DNA of 6,193 nt from Clostridia bacterium (GCA_017521775.1 JAFXBO010000088.1:1-6193); one strand, 5' to 3'. Positions 1-6,193 are shown, counted from the first letter of the stretch. Program-made: numbers and translations. Notes: generated by a model from the letters alone, not told the origin.

Positions 1-277
1 CTCCAACCACGGGAATATCAAGAGCATGAGCCAACCCTTTGACTGCCGAAACGCCTATTCTTAAACCCGTAAATGAGCCAGGACCATTTGCCGATACAAT
101 TAAATCAATATCAGAAATTTCAAGCTCTGCTTGTTTTAAGGCACTGTCTATCATAGGCATAAGTGTTTGAGAGTGAGTTTTTTTTGTGTTTACCAAAATC
201 TCACAAACAAGCTTTTCATCATCAGTTACCGAAACAGTTGCAACATTTGACGAAGTGTCAACTGATAATATCCTCAT
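1..277 (-). CDS. tsaB: TsaB, tRNA t6A37 biosynthesis subunit (N-terminal 92 residues, cut by window edge)
   Basis: TsaB is an ASKHA-fold pseudo-enzyme. It dimerises with TsaD and, with TsaE, supports transfer of the threonylcarbamoyl group to A37 of ANN-decoding tRNAs in the cytoplasm. I translated this frame by hand. It begins MRILSVDTSS, the usual first beta strand and Asp of the fold, has THSQTLMP at residues 34-41, and carries the TsaB signature GPGSFTGLRIG at 65-75. The frame stays open to base 1, so the rest of the protein (normally about 230 residues) lies outside the window. The ATG at 277-275 is chosen because AAAGGA lies 9 bases upstream and the family start aligns there; an ATG eight bases further upstream is out of frame and hits a stop at once. 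The gene starts 4 bases after the tsaE stop, so translation is probably coupled. In many Firmicutes rimI and tsaD follow, but that cannot be seen here. Confidence 0.95.
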   Translation of the reverse strand, partial: MRILSVDTSSNVATVSVTDDEKLVCEILVNTKKTHSQTLMPMIDSALKQAELEISDIDLIVSANGPGSFTGLRIGVSAVKGLAHALDIPVVG

Positions 278-281
278 TGCT

Positions 282-707
282 TCATATCCTTTCTATAGAT
301 ATTTTCCTATAATCCTCGTGTTTTAATAAATCCTTTTCAATTGTTATTTCATATCTGTCAGGAGGCAGAATATCTTTTATTTTCTCCGACCATTCTATCA
401 AAGAAATTCCATCCCCATAAACATACTCCTCATAACCAATCTCATACATTTCATCAGGGTCCTCAATTCTATACACATCGAAATGATAAATTGGTAATTT
501 TGCTCCTTCATAACAATTAACGATTGTAAAGGTTGGTGATGAAATGGGTTCAGCATATCCCAAAGCTTTAACAAGTCCCTGAACAAATGCAGTTTTACCT
601 GTCCCTAAATCACCATTTAGGCAAACAACATCTCCTGCCTTAAGCTCTTTAGAAAATGCTTTTGCAATATTCTCGGTTTCTTTAGGACTGTTAGAATTAT
701 ATACCAT
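282..707 (-). CDS. tsaE: TsaE, P-loop ATPase of tRNA t6A37 biosynthesis
   Basis: TsaE (YjeE family) is a small cytoplasmic ATPase that binds the TsaB-TsaD dimer and is needed for repeated rounds of threonylcarbamoyl transfer to tRNA A37. The 141-residue protein is of normal family length. It has Walker A GDLGTGKT at residues 32-39, the switch-like segment SSPTFTIVNCY at 56-66, the conserved HFDVYR at 75-80 and LIEW at 103-106, whose Trp is a family hallmark. No key residue looks missing. The ATG at 707-705 lies only one base after the fhs stop (TGA, T, ATG). The nearest purine run is GGGG about 10 bases upstream, inside fhs, so initiation probably depends on ribosomes that have just finished fhs. 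tsaB follows after 4 bases, matching the common tsaE-tsaB pairing. Identification is secure from the motifs. Confidence 0.96.
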   Translation of the reverse strand: MVYNSNSPKETENIAKAFSKELKAGDVVCLNGDLGTGKTAFVQGLVKALGYAEPISSPTFTIVNCYEGAKLPIYHFDVYRIEDPDEMYEIGYEEYVYGDGISLIEWSEKIKDILPPDRYEITIEKDLLKHEDYRKISIERI

Positions 708-708
708 A

Positions 709-2379
709 TCAGAATAACCCCGTTATTTTTCCGTCTATATTAATATCGATATTATTTGCTGCAGGCTTTTTAGGTAATCCGGGCATAACCATAATATCGC
801 CTGTTTCAACAACTATGAACCCTGCACCATTTGAAACTCTTACCTTTGAAATAGTGATTTCAAAATCTTCTGGTCTTCCAAGAAGAGTTGGGTCATCAGA
901 GAGTGAATACTGAGTTTTTGCCATACAAACAGGCTTTTTGTCAAGTCCCAAATCTTCTAATTGTTTGATTTGCTTGTTTGCCTTAGTTGTATAAACAGCT
1001 CCCTTTCCACCATATATTTTTGTCACTATTTCATTAATCTTTTCCTTAATTGAAAGATTTGTGTCATATAAAGGAGTAAATTCGGATTTTGTTGTGTCTA
1101 TTGCCTTAATAACCTTTTGTGCAAGGTCAATTCCACCCTCTCCGCCTTTTGCGAACACCTCGGACATTGATACCTCTACGCCATATTTGGCACAAGCATC
1201 AATAACTGCATTTAATTCACTATCTGTGTCTGTGTCAAAACGGTTAAGTGCAACAACAACAGGCACTTTAAAGCTTTGCATATTTTCAATGTGCTTTAAA
1301 AGATTTGGAATACCCTTTAACAAGGCATCAACATTTTCTTCCTTTAAGTCTGCCTTTGCCACTCCACCGTTATACTTTAAAGCTCTGACAGTTGCGACAA
1401 TAACAACTGCATCAGGCTTCAACCCTGCAAATCTGCACTTAATATCCATAAACTTTTCCGCACCCAAATCAGCACCGAAGCCTGCCTCGGTTATAGCATA
1501 GTCTGCCATTTTAAGCGCTAATTTTGTTGCAGTGACACTGTTACATCCATGTGCAATATTTGCAAATGGTCCACCGTGAATAAAGCAAGGTGTATTTGCC
1601 AAAGTCTGAACAAGATTTGGCTTGATTGCATCCTTTAATAAAACTGTCATAGCACCCTCAGCATTTAAGTCCTTAGCATAAACAGGCAAGCCTTGACGAT
1701 TATATGCAACAATAATTTCACCAAGTCTGTATTTTAAATCCTCCAAATCATTTGCAAGACACAAAATAGCCATAATTTCAGATGCAACTGTAATCATAAA
1801 GCCGTCTTCTCTTGGAACACCATTGACTTTTCCTCCAAGTCCGACAACAACATTTCTCAATGCTCTGTCGTTCATGTCAAGAACACGCTTCCATACGATA
1901 TTTGAAACATCTATATCCAATTCATTTCCCTGATGAATATGATTATCAATAAGGGCAGACAATAGATTGTTCGCAGCAGTAATCGCGTGCATATCACCTG
2001 TGAAATGAAGATTTATGTCCTCCATAGGCACAACCTGACTGTATCCACCACCTGCAGCTCCGCCTTTAACACCCATAACAGGACCCATTGATGGCTCACG
2101 AAGAGCTAATAAGCATTTCTTACCAAGCAAGGAAAAAGCGTCGCCAAGACCAACAGTGGTGGTTGTTTTTCCCTCACCTGCAGGAGTCGGATTAATTGCA
2201 GTCACCAAAACAAGCTTTCCATCGGGATTGTCAGAAACTCTATTTATAAGATCCTCCGACATTTTTGCCTTATATTTTCCATAAAACTCAAGCTCATCTT
2301 CCTTTATTCCAATAGACGCTGCAACATCCTTTATGTGCTTCATCTTTGCATTTTGAGCAATTTCAATATCTGTCAGCAT
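709..2379 (-). CDS. fhs: Formate-tetrahydrofolate ligase
   Basis: Fhs (EC 6.3.4.3) joins formate to tetrahydrofolate using ATP to give 10-formyl-THF. This feeds purine synthesis and, in acetogens and purine or amino-acid fermenters, the methyl branch of one-carbon metabolism. The 556-residue protein is full length for the bacterial family (about 555-560). Visible landmarks are the P-loop PTPAGEGKT at residues 64-72, REPSMGP at 94-100, the Gly-rich [16 protein letters not shown] at 103-118, HFTGDMHAI at 125-133, [13 protein letters not shown] at 266-278, [13 protein letters not shown] at 298-310, and AKGGEGG at 410-416. The ATG at 2379 has AAAGGGGA 8 bases upstream. Residue 409 is Phe where, as I recall it, the Moorella enzyme has the folate-stacking Trp412; the Phe304 partner is kept as F301. 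The gene follows a terminator-like hairpin and ends one base before tsaE, so it appears to lead a fhs-tsaE-tsaB unit. Confidence 0.98.
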   Translation of the reverse strand: MLTDIEIAQNAKMKHIKDVAASIGIKEDELEFYGKYKAKMSEDLINRVSDNPDGKLVLVTAINPTPAGEGKTTTTVGLGDAFSLLGKKCLLALREPSMGPVMGVKGGAAGGGYSQVVPMEDINLHFTGDMHAITAANNLLSALIDNHIHQGNELDIDVSNIVWKRVLDMNDRALRNVVVGLGGKVNGVPREDGFMITVASEIMAILCLANDLEDLKYRLGEIIVAYNRQGLPVYAKDLNAEGAMTVLLKDAIKPNLVQTLANTPCFIHGGPFANIAHGCNSVTATKLALKMADYAITEAGFGADLGAEKFMDIKCRFAGLKPDAVVIVATVRALKYNGGVAKADLKEENVDALLKGIPNLLKHIENMQSFKVPVVVALNRFDTDTDSELNAVIDACAKYGVEVSMSEVFAKGGEGGIDLAQKVIKAIDTTKSEFTPLYDTNLSIKEKINEIVTKIYGGKGAVYTTKANKQIKQLEDLGLDKKPVCMAKTQYSLSDDPTLLGRPEDFEITISKVRVSNGAGFIVVETGDIMVMPGLPKKPAANNIDINIDGKITGLF

Positions 2380-2387
2380 ATATAAAT

Positions 2388-2395
2388 TCCCCTTT
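2388..2395 (-). promoter_or_regulatory. Shine-Dalgarno site of fhs
   Basis: On the minus strand AAAGGGGA lies 8 bases before the fhs ATG. It is a strong site, in contrast to the weak one before tsaE, and suggests that fhs sets the translation level of the downstream unit. I saw no convincing -35/-10 pair in the roughly 39 bases between the terminator hairpin and the start codon. Confidence 0.75.
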
Positions 2396-2412
2396 ACTAA
2401 TTATTTAGTATG

Positions 2413-2447
2413 AACAAACCAGGCTATACCATTATGGCACAGCCTGG
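2413..2447 (-). terminator. Rho-independent terminator between the coiled-coil gene and fhs
   Basis: In the minus-strand transcript, bases 2447-2419 fold into a continuous 13-bp hairpin with a UAA triloop. The outer stem is CCAGGCU/AGCCUGG and the inner stem GUGCCA/UGGUAU, with two G-U wobble pairs. The hairpin is followed by UUUGUU. On the plus strand the two wobbles become A-C mismatches, so the structure favours minus-direction transcription. It lies 14 bases past the stop of the coiled-coil gene and about 40 bases before the fhs ATG. The U-run is interrupted, so some readthrough into fhs is likely. Confidence 0.75.
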
Positions 2448-2461
2448 ATTATTATGTATTC

Positions 2462-2905
2462 TTATTTGTTGTGGAAATAATTTCTGTCGTCTGTAACTTT
2501 CTTCAAAAGCATTTCCAATCTTCTTTCAACATCACCCAAAATGTCATCTGCATATTGGTCACTGTCTGTTATAAGCTTTGTTGACTGAGCCTTAGCATCT
2601 TCAACCAAGTTGTTTGCATATTCCTGTGCCTGCTTTGTGATTTCGTTTTCATCAACCATCTGAATCATTTTTGCTTCAGCAGTCTTAATCATAGAATCAG
2701 CTCTTGCTTCTGCTTCAGAAATAATTCTTTCTCTTTCTTCTTTAACCCATTTAGCTTCCTTAACCTCGTCAGGATATGAAAGACGCATTTCCTGAATATA
2801 ATCAAGAATATCTTCCTTGTCTAACAAAATTTTTCCGCTTAGTGGAACAGTAGGTGCCTTATCGATAGTTTCCTCCATCAATTCAATGATTTCCATTATG
2901 TCCAT
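2462..2905 (-). CDS. Coiled-coil protein of unknown function, downstream of coaD
   Basis: I do not recognise a characterised function for this 147-residue protein. Similar small charged proteins next to coaD in Clostridia are often annotated loosely as 'ATPase', V-type ATPase subunit H-like or DivIVA-like, but I see no Walker motif, so an ATPase call is unsupported. It starts with an acidic helix (MDIMEIIELMEETID), followed by a short turn with PLSGK at 21-25. From about residue 45 to the end it is almost entirely Glu/Lys/Ala-rich and likely a long helix, with repeats such as EAEARAD at 64-70, TAEAKM at 75-80 and VEDAKAQ at 101-107. It has no signal peptide, membrane segment or Cys. The ATG at 2905 has an ideal AAGGAG 9 bases upstream that overlaps the coaD TAA, and the intergenic gap is 13 bases. 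It is the last gene before the terminator. A cytoplasmic scaffold or division-associated role is conceivable, but that is only inference. Confidence 0.85.
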   Translation of the reverse strand: MDIMEIIELMEETIDKAPTVPLSGKILLDKEDILDYIQEMRLSYPDEVKEAKWVKEERERIISEAEARADSMIKTAEAKMIQMVDENEITKQAQEYANNLVEDAKAQSTKLITDSDQYADDILGDVERRLEMLLKKVTDDRNYFHNK

Positions 2906-2918
2906 TGTTCAAAACTCC

Positions 2919-3404
2919 TTACTTTATATTTTTAAATTTTGTTTTAATTTTCTCTATGTTACAAATTGGCACAAAATCCCCAAGCTCACCCTGATATTTT
3001 GCAACTTCCTTAACAACGCTTGAGCTGATATATGAATATTTACTGTCTGTCATCATAAAAACAGTTTCATATTCAGGATTTAGAGCTTTATTTAAAAGAG
3101 CGATTTGAAATTCATATTCAAAATCGGCAACAGTTCTAAGTCCCTTTATAATCACAGTAGCGTTATTTTGTTTCGCAAAGTCAACCAATAATCCTGAAAA
3201 AGCATAACACGAAACATTTTTAATATCGGCTACAGCCTTATCAATCATTTCTTTTCTTTCTTCGGCTGTAAAAATTGGATTTTTACTTGAATTATCAAGA
3301 ACTCCGACAATCACCTTGTCATAGAGTCTTGAAGCTCTTTTTATGATATTTAAATGACCATTTGTCAAAGGGTCAAAGCTACCGGGATAAACTGCTATTC
3401 TCAC
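2919..3404 (-). CDS. coaD: Phosphopantetheine adenylyltransferase (PPAT)
   Basis: CoaD (EC 2.7.7.3) transfers AMP from ATP to 4'-phosphopantetheine to give dephospho-CoA, the penultimate step of coenzyme A synthesis in the cytoplasm. The 161 residues match the family length. The nucleotidyltransferase signature [12 protein letters not shown] spans residues 6-17, with His17 as the expected catalytic histidine. Lys41 corresponds to E. coli Lys42, and KGLR at 87-90 corresponds to RGLR of E. coli. The adenine-binding segment [12 protein letters not shown] is at 124-135. Translation starts at GTG (3404-3402): the family N-terminus MRIAVYPG aligns exactly there, and AGAGGG lies 9 bases upstream. 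A nearby ATG is out of frame. The Shine-Dalgarno site sits in the last codons and stop of rsmD, with a 6-base gap, so the two genes are probably translationally coupled. The rsmD-coaD pair is widespread in Firmicutes. Confidence 0.97.
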   Translation of the reverse strand: MRIAVYPGSFDPLTNGHLNIIKRASRLYDKVIVGVLDNSSKNPIFTAEERKEMIDKAVADIKNVSCYAFSGLLVDFAKQNNATVIIKGLRTVADFEYEFQIALLNKALNPEYETVFMMTDSKYSYISSSVVKEVAKYQGELGDFVPICNIEKIKTKFKNIK

Positions 3405-3410
3405 AATCCA

Positions 3411-3950
3411 TCACCCTCTTTTGTAAACTGTAATATAAGTCCTGCCATACTTTCGCTGTTTTAAGATACTGAGTCCCAAAAATTCACCGTGTTCGTCTGT
3501 ATTGTCACTTTCTAAAACAATTATCCCATCTTCCGAAAGTGCATTGGTATCAATAATTTTCTCAATTACCGGTGCAATTATTCCCTTGTTGTATGGTGGG
3601 TCTAAAAATATTATGTCAAAACTGTTTTTATTCTCATTAAGAAATTGCTCTGCAGATTTATTTAATACCTTTAATTTATGGCAAAGTCTTAACGACTCGG
3701 CATTGTGGTTTATAAGCTTAATTGCTCTTTGGTCAATATCGCATATAACACTGTTTAAAGCACCTCTTGAAAGTGCCTCAAGGCTCAATGCTCCACTTCC
3801 TCCGAAAAGGTCAAGCACTTTTGCATCCATAACAAAATCCGAGATGAGATTGAATAATGATTCCCTGACTCTGTCCGTTGTCGGACGAATATCCATTGTG
3901 TCAAATTCGGCTAATTTATGTCCTCGACATATTCCCGATATAATTCTCAT
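3411..3950 (-). CDS. rsmD: 16S rRNA (guanine(966)-N(2))-methyltransferase RsmD
   Basis: RsmD methylates N2 of G966 (E. coli numbering) in 16S rRNA during small-subunit assembly, using S-adenosylmethionine. The 179-residue protein begins MRIISGICRGHKL, the usual family start. It has RPTTDRVRESLFN at 22-34, the SAM-binding motif I VLDLFGGSGALSLEAL at 45-60, the acidic loop CDID at 70-73, and the catalytic DPPY at 117-120, typical of N2-guanine/N6-adenine methyltransferases. The reading frame can be extended to a GTG at 3971, but the ATG at 3950 is preferred. AAAGGA lies 6 bases before it, the family start aligns there, and the GTG lies only about 17 bases after the predicted transcription start with no good ribosome site. 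It is the first gene of a rsmD-coaD-coiled-coil unit and is preceded by its own promoter-like sequence. Confidence 0.95.
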   Translation of the reverse strand: MRIISGICRGHKLAEFDTMDIRPTTDRVRESLFNLISDFVMDAKVLDLFGGSGALSLEALSRGALNSVICDIDQRAIKLINHNAESLRLCHKLKVLNKSAEQFLNENKNSFDIIFLDPPYNKGIIAPVIEKIIDTNALSEDGIIVLESDNTDEHGEFLGLSILKQRKYGRTYITVYKRG

Positions 3951-3956
3951 ATTCAA

Positions 3957-3962
3957 TCCTTT
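3957..3962 (-). promoter_or_regulatory. Shine-Dalgarno site that fixes the rsmD start
   Basis: The minus strand reads AAAGGA, then TTGAAT, then the ATG at 3950. The site falls inside the frame that would be opened by the upstream GTG at 3971, which argues that the GTG start is an artefact and adds seven false residues. Confidence 0.7.
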
Positions 3963-3995
3963 CAAAAACACTTTTCACAAATATCCATATAATAT

Positions 3996-4024
3996 ATTTT
4001 AACTTAAAATCTCCAAAAGGTCAA
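3996..4024 (-). promoter_or_regulatory. Sigma-A type promoter for rsmD-coaD-coiled-coil unit
   Basis: On the minus strand the -35 element TTGACC (4024-4019) is separated by exactly 17 bases from the -10 element TAAAAT (4001-3996). Each hexamer differs from consensus at one position. AT-rich runs immediately upstream, including a run of six T, resemble an UP element. Transcription would start near 3989, giving a leader of about 38 bases before the rsmD ATG. This separates the unit from recG, although readthrough from recG cannot be excluded. Seen by eye, not scored. Confidence 0.7.
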
Positions 4025-4083
4025 CATTATTTGCGAAAAAAGTACAAAATATATAAAAATTTTATGCTAATTTTATGTTTTTT
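4025..4083. other. AT-rich spacer downstream of recG with a short direct repeat
   Basis: These 59 bases hold no gene. On the plus strand AATTTTATG occurs twice (4058-4066 and 4069-4077), 11 bases apart, and most of the rest is A/T runs. There is no GC-rich hairpin after the recG stop, so I cannot name an intrinsic terminator for recG. The stretch may mostly serve as upstream AT-rich DNA for the rsmD promoter. Confidence 0.5.
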
Positions 4084-6108
4084 TTAATTTAGCGCTATAT
4101 TATCATCAAACATTTCCTTAATTTTTCTTAAAATCCCCTGATTTTCCTGATTTAATAAAGCTTTATCGGCAGAAATTATTTTCTCAGCAGACGCTTTTGC
4201 TTTCTTCATAATTTTCATATCCTTAAAGAGATTTGCAATTTTCATTTCAGGAAGTCCGTGTTGGCGAGTGCCGAAAAAATCTCCTGGACCTCTTAATTTT
4301 AAGTCCTCTTCCGAAATCACAAACCCATCGTTTGTTTTGCACATTATTGTCATTCTCTTTTTCATAATCTCACTTGTTCCCTGACAAAACATTATGCAAT
4401 AGGATTGTTCATTTCCTCTTCCGACTCTGCCTCTTAACTGATGCAGCTGCGACAAACCAAATCTCTCGGCATTTTCAATTACCATCATTGTCGCATTAGG
4501 AACATTCACTCCCACCTCAATAACCGTGGTGGAAACCAAAATATTAATTTCTCCATTTGCAAAGGCATTCATAACATCATCTTTTTCGGAGGCTTTCATT
4601 TTTCCGTGGATTAATCCAACTCTGTATTGAGGGAATTTTTTTGAAAGTCTTATTGATAAATCAGTTGCATTTTTTATGTCCCCTGATTGTGTTTCCTCAA
4701 TCAACGGACACACAACATAACACTGAGCACCAAGCTTAACATTCTTATCAATAAATGCGTCTATCCTTTCCCTCATTTCCTCTCCGACTGCATATGTTAA
4801 AACCTGCTTTCTTCCAGGCGGTAATTCATCAATTTCCGAAATATCCAAATCGCCATATAAAATAAATGCAAGGGTTCTCGGAATTGGAGTTGCTGTCATA
4901 ATAAGAGTATGCACTCCCTCACCCTTATTGGTAAGCTTTGCTCTTTGTGATACACCAAATCTGTGTTGTTCATCGGCTATAACAAGTCCTAAATTGTGAT
5001 ATGAGACACTGTCTTGTATAATTGCATGAGTCCCAATAATTATATCAATTTCACCTGATGCAATTTTTTCATATAGCGCCTTTTTACCTTTGGTTGAGCC
5101 TGTCAAAAGGCATATCTTAATATCTGTTTTTTCAAAGAATTTTAAAAATGTTTCATAATGCTGGGTTGCTAAAATTTCAGTCGGTGCCATAATTGCAGTC
5201 TGATAACCGTTCTTAACTGCAACATACATTGTTGCTGCTGCAACAGCAGTTTTTCCTGAGCCAACATCACCTTGAATAAGTCTGTTCATAGGCTTATCTT
5301 TTTTCAAATCTAATAAAATTTCCTTAGTACATCTTTTTTGTGCATTAGTCATTTCAAAGGGCAATTTATCAAGAAACTCCACAACACATTTTATGTCCCT
5401 AAATGGTTCTCTTTTGATTTCCTCGTTTTCTTCTCTTTTATACATCAACGCAAGCTGCAAAAACAGTAATTCCTCAAAAACAAGGCGTTCCCTCGCCTTA
5501 AAAAAATCATCAAAGCTTTTGGGGAAATGAATGTTTTCTATTGCCTCATCTATAGAGCAAAGCCCATTTTCCAAAATAACCTCTTTTGGAAGATATTCCT
5601 CTATATCACCCTTTAATTTTATTGCCTCAGCCATTGCCGATTGAATGACCTTTTGGGTCATATTCGCCCATAAGGGATAAACAGGAACAATTTTACCCAT
5701 AAACTTTTCTTTCCCGACTCTTTCATAAAGTGGGTTTATCATCTCTTTTTTTCGTGATTTGGGATTGATTTTTCCAAAAAAGACAAATTCCTCTCCCATT
5801 TTAAACCCATTCTTAACAAATCGGTTATTATACCAGGTCATTGATATTATGCCTGTATCGTCACCAACCGTCATAGTGTAGAGAACCATATTCTTGCGAA
5901 TTCTGTTTTCCTTTACAGGCGTTAACACTATTCCCTTTATCAAAACATCCTCTCCCGATATACAATCTGCTATATCACGGGCATTTGAACGGTCTTCATA
6001 GTCTCGAGGATAGTAATTTAGTAAATCCGAAACAGTTTTGATTCCTTTTTTCAAAAACTGTTCACTTCTGATTTTTCCTATCCCTTTCAGTGATGAAATT
6101 TCCTGCAT
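4084..6108 (-). CDS. recG: ATP-dependent DNA helicase RecG
   Basis: RecG is a cytoplasmic superfamily 2 double-stranded DNA translocase that remodels stalled replication forks and branch-migrates Holliday junctions and R-/D-loops. With the ATG at 6108 it is 674 residues, normal for the family. The N-terminal part has the helix-hairpin-helix-like LKGIGKIRSEQFLKKGI (7-23) and YYPRDYEDR (32-40), followed by the OB-fold wedge domain (about 53-140). The helicase motor carries Walker A GDVGSGKT (280-287), DEQHRFG (379-385, Walker B), TATPIPRT (405-412, motif III) and QLRGRVGRG (557-565, motif VI). The C-terminal TRG region includes LKLRGPGDFFGTRQHG (603-618). The frame extends to a GTG at 6159, adding 17 residues, but AAAGGGGG lies 7 bases before the 6108 ATG and MQEISSLKGIG is the family-like start. 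No frameshift or missing motif is apparent. It lies upstream of rsmD, as in many Clostridia. Confidence 0.98.
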   Translation of the reverse strand: MQEISSLKGIGKIRSEQFLKKGIKTVSDLLNYYPRDYEDRSNARDIADCISGEDVLIKGIVLTPVKENRIRKNMVLYTMTVGDDTGIISMTWYNNRFVKNGFKMGEEFVFFGKINPKSRKKEMINPLYERVGKEKFMGKIVPVYPLWANMTQKVIQSAMAEAIKLKGDIEEYLPKEVILENGLCSIDEAIENIHFPKSFDDFFKARERLVFEELLFLQLALMYKREENEEIKREPFRDIKCVVEFLDKLPFEMTNAQKRCTKEILLDLKKDKPMNRLIQGDVGSGKTAVAAATMYVAVKNGYQTAIMAPTEILATQHYETFLKFFEKTDIKICLLTGSTKGKKALYEKIASGEIDIIIGTHAIIQDSVSYHNLGLVIADEQHRFGVSQRAKLTNKGEGVHTLIMTATPIPRTLAFILYGDLDISEIDELPPGRKQVLTYAVGEEMRERIDAFIDKNVKLGAQCYVVCPLIEETQSGDIKNATDLSIRLSKKFPQYRVGLIHGKMKASEKDDVMNAFANGEINILVSTTVIEVGVNVPNATMMVIENAERFGLSQLHQLRGRVGRGNEQSYCIMFCQGTSEIMKKRMTIMCKTNDGFVISEEDLKLRGPGDFFGTRQHGLPEMKIANLFKDMKIMKKAKASAEKIISADKALLNQENQGILRKIKEMFDDNIALN

Positions 6109-6115
6109 AATATCA

Positions 6116-6123
6116 CCCCCTTT
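6116..6123 (-). promoter_or_regulatory. Shine-Dalgarno site that fixes the recG start
   Basis: The minus strand reads AAAGGGGG, then TGATATT, then the recG ATG at 6108. The GTG at 6159 that would lengthen the protein has no comparable site, so the 674-residue form is preferred. Confidence 0.75.
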
Positions 6124-6193
6124 ATAACCTTTGTGACACAAACCCCTCTCTTGAGCCACAATCCATTATTTTAATCGAATTTGTCGCCATATA
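6122..6193 (-). other. Region upstream of recG, possible 3' end of an upstream gene
   Basis: Too little sequence is present to name a gene. Two minus-strand frames enter from the right edge and could each be the tail of an upstream gene. One is open for 23 codons and ends in TAA at 6124-6122, 13 bases before recG and overlapping its Shine-Dalgarno site, as seen at other junctions in this window; its tail reads CGSREGFVSQRL. The other ends earlier, at 6173-6171, with YGDKFD, which would suit the C-terminus of a DegV-family fatty-acid-binding protein, a known neighbour of recG in Clostridia. Neither can be proved from this window. I saw no clear promoter for recG here, so recG may be co-transcribed with whatever precedes it. 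Confidence 0.3.

Noticed and set aside
398..586. Second minus-strand frame of 62 codons inside tsaE
   Set aside because: It is an out-of-frame shadow of tsaE, whose Walker A and HFDVYR motifs fix the true frame.
1061..1501. Plus-strand open frame of 146 codons
   Set aside because: It lies wholly antisense to the well-supported fhs gene, its Ser/Thr/Phe-rich translation shows no recognisable motif, and it is best explained as a shadow of fhs codon use.
2380..2461. Possible tetrahydrofolate riboswitch in the fhs leader
   Set aside because: The leader between the preceding stop and fhs is about 80 bases and is mostly taken up by one simple 13-bp hairpin. I do not see the multi-helix junction or conserved loops of a folate riboswitch.
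2817..3023. Plus-strand open frame of 68 codons with hydrophobic stretches
   Set aside because: It spans the junction of coaD and the coiled-coil gene in antisense and has no supporting ribosome site or family resemblance.
3502..4002. Plus-strand open frame of 166 codons
   Set aside because: It is antisense to rsmD and runs through the rsmD promoter. The translation has no domain signature, and rsmD motifs are clear on the other strand.
6109..6159. Longer RecG starting at the GTG at 6159
   Set aside because: The extra 17 residues (MAQERGLCHKGYKGGDI) are unlike RecG N-termini and include the translated ribosome site of the internal ATG.
6125..6165. Hairpin TTGTGGC/GTCACAA upstream of recG
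   Set aside because: The stem is only seven pairs including a G-U, with a loop of about 17 bases and no following T-run, so it is too weak to call a terminator or regulatory element.

Overview
All recognisable genes in this window lie on the minus strand, so the window reads from right to left in transcription order. The sequence is AT-rich, has strong purine-rich Shine-Dalgarno sites (AAGGAG, AAAGGGG), and carries formate-tetrahydrofolate ligase next to a rsmD-coaD-coiled-coil cluster. Together these point to a low-GC Firmicute, most likely an anaerobic member of the Clostridia. That placement is inferred from gene content and order, because the window has no rRNA or other direct taxonomic marker.

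Layout in transcription order. (1) 6193-6109: the junction with an upstream gene that lies outside the window. (2) recG (about 6108-4084), a complete RecG branch-migrating DNA helicase. (3) An AT-rich gap (4083-3951) with a well-formed sigma-A type promoter (TTGACC, 17 bp, TAAAAT). (4) A tight three-gene unit: rsmD (16S rRNA m2G966 methyltransferase), coaD (phosphopantetheine adenylyltransferase) and a 147-residue charged coiled-coil protein of unknown function. (5) A 13-bp GC-containing hairpin followed by a short T-rich run, which reads as a Rho-independent terminator in the minus direction. (6) A second tight unit: fhs (formate-tetrahydrofolate ligase), tsaE and the first 92 codons of tsaB, which runs off the left edge.

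Functionally this is housekeeping: DNA repair (RecG), ribosome maturation (RsmD), coenzyme A synthesis (CoaD), one-carbon/folate metabolism (Fhs) and tRNA t6A37 modification (TsaE, TsaB). Genes within each unit are separated by 1 to 13 bases. Several Shine-Dalgarno sites overlap the stop codon of the preceding gene, which suggests translational coupling. I see no mobile element, CRISPR array, tRNA or rRNA gene, and no convincing new defence or regulatory system. The points most worth a second look are the unexplained coiled-coil gene, the fhs-tsaE-tsaB arrangement, and a Phe at a position in Fhs that I recall as the folate-stacking Trp.
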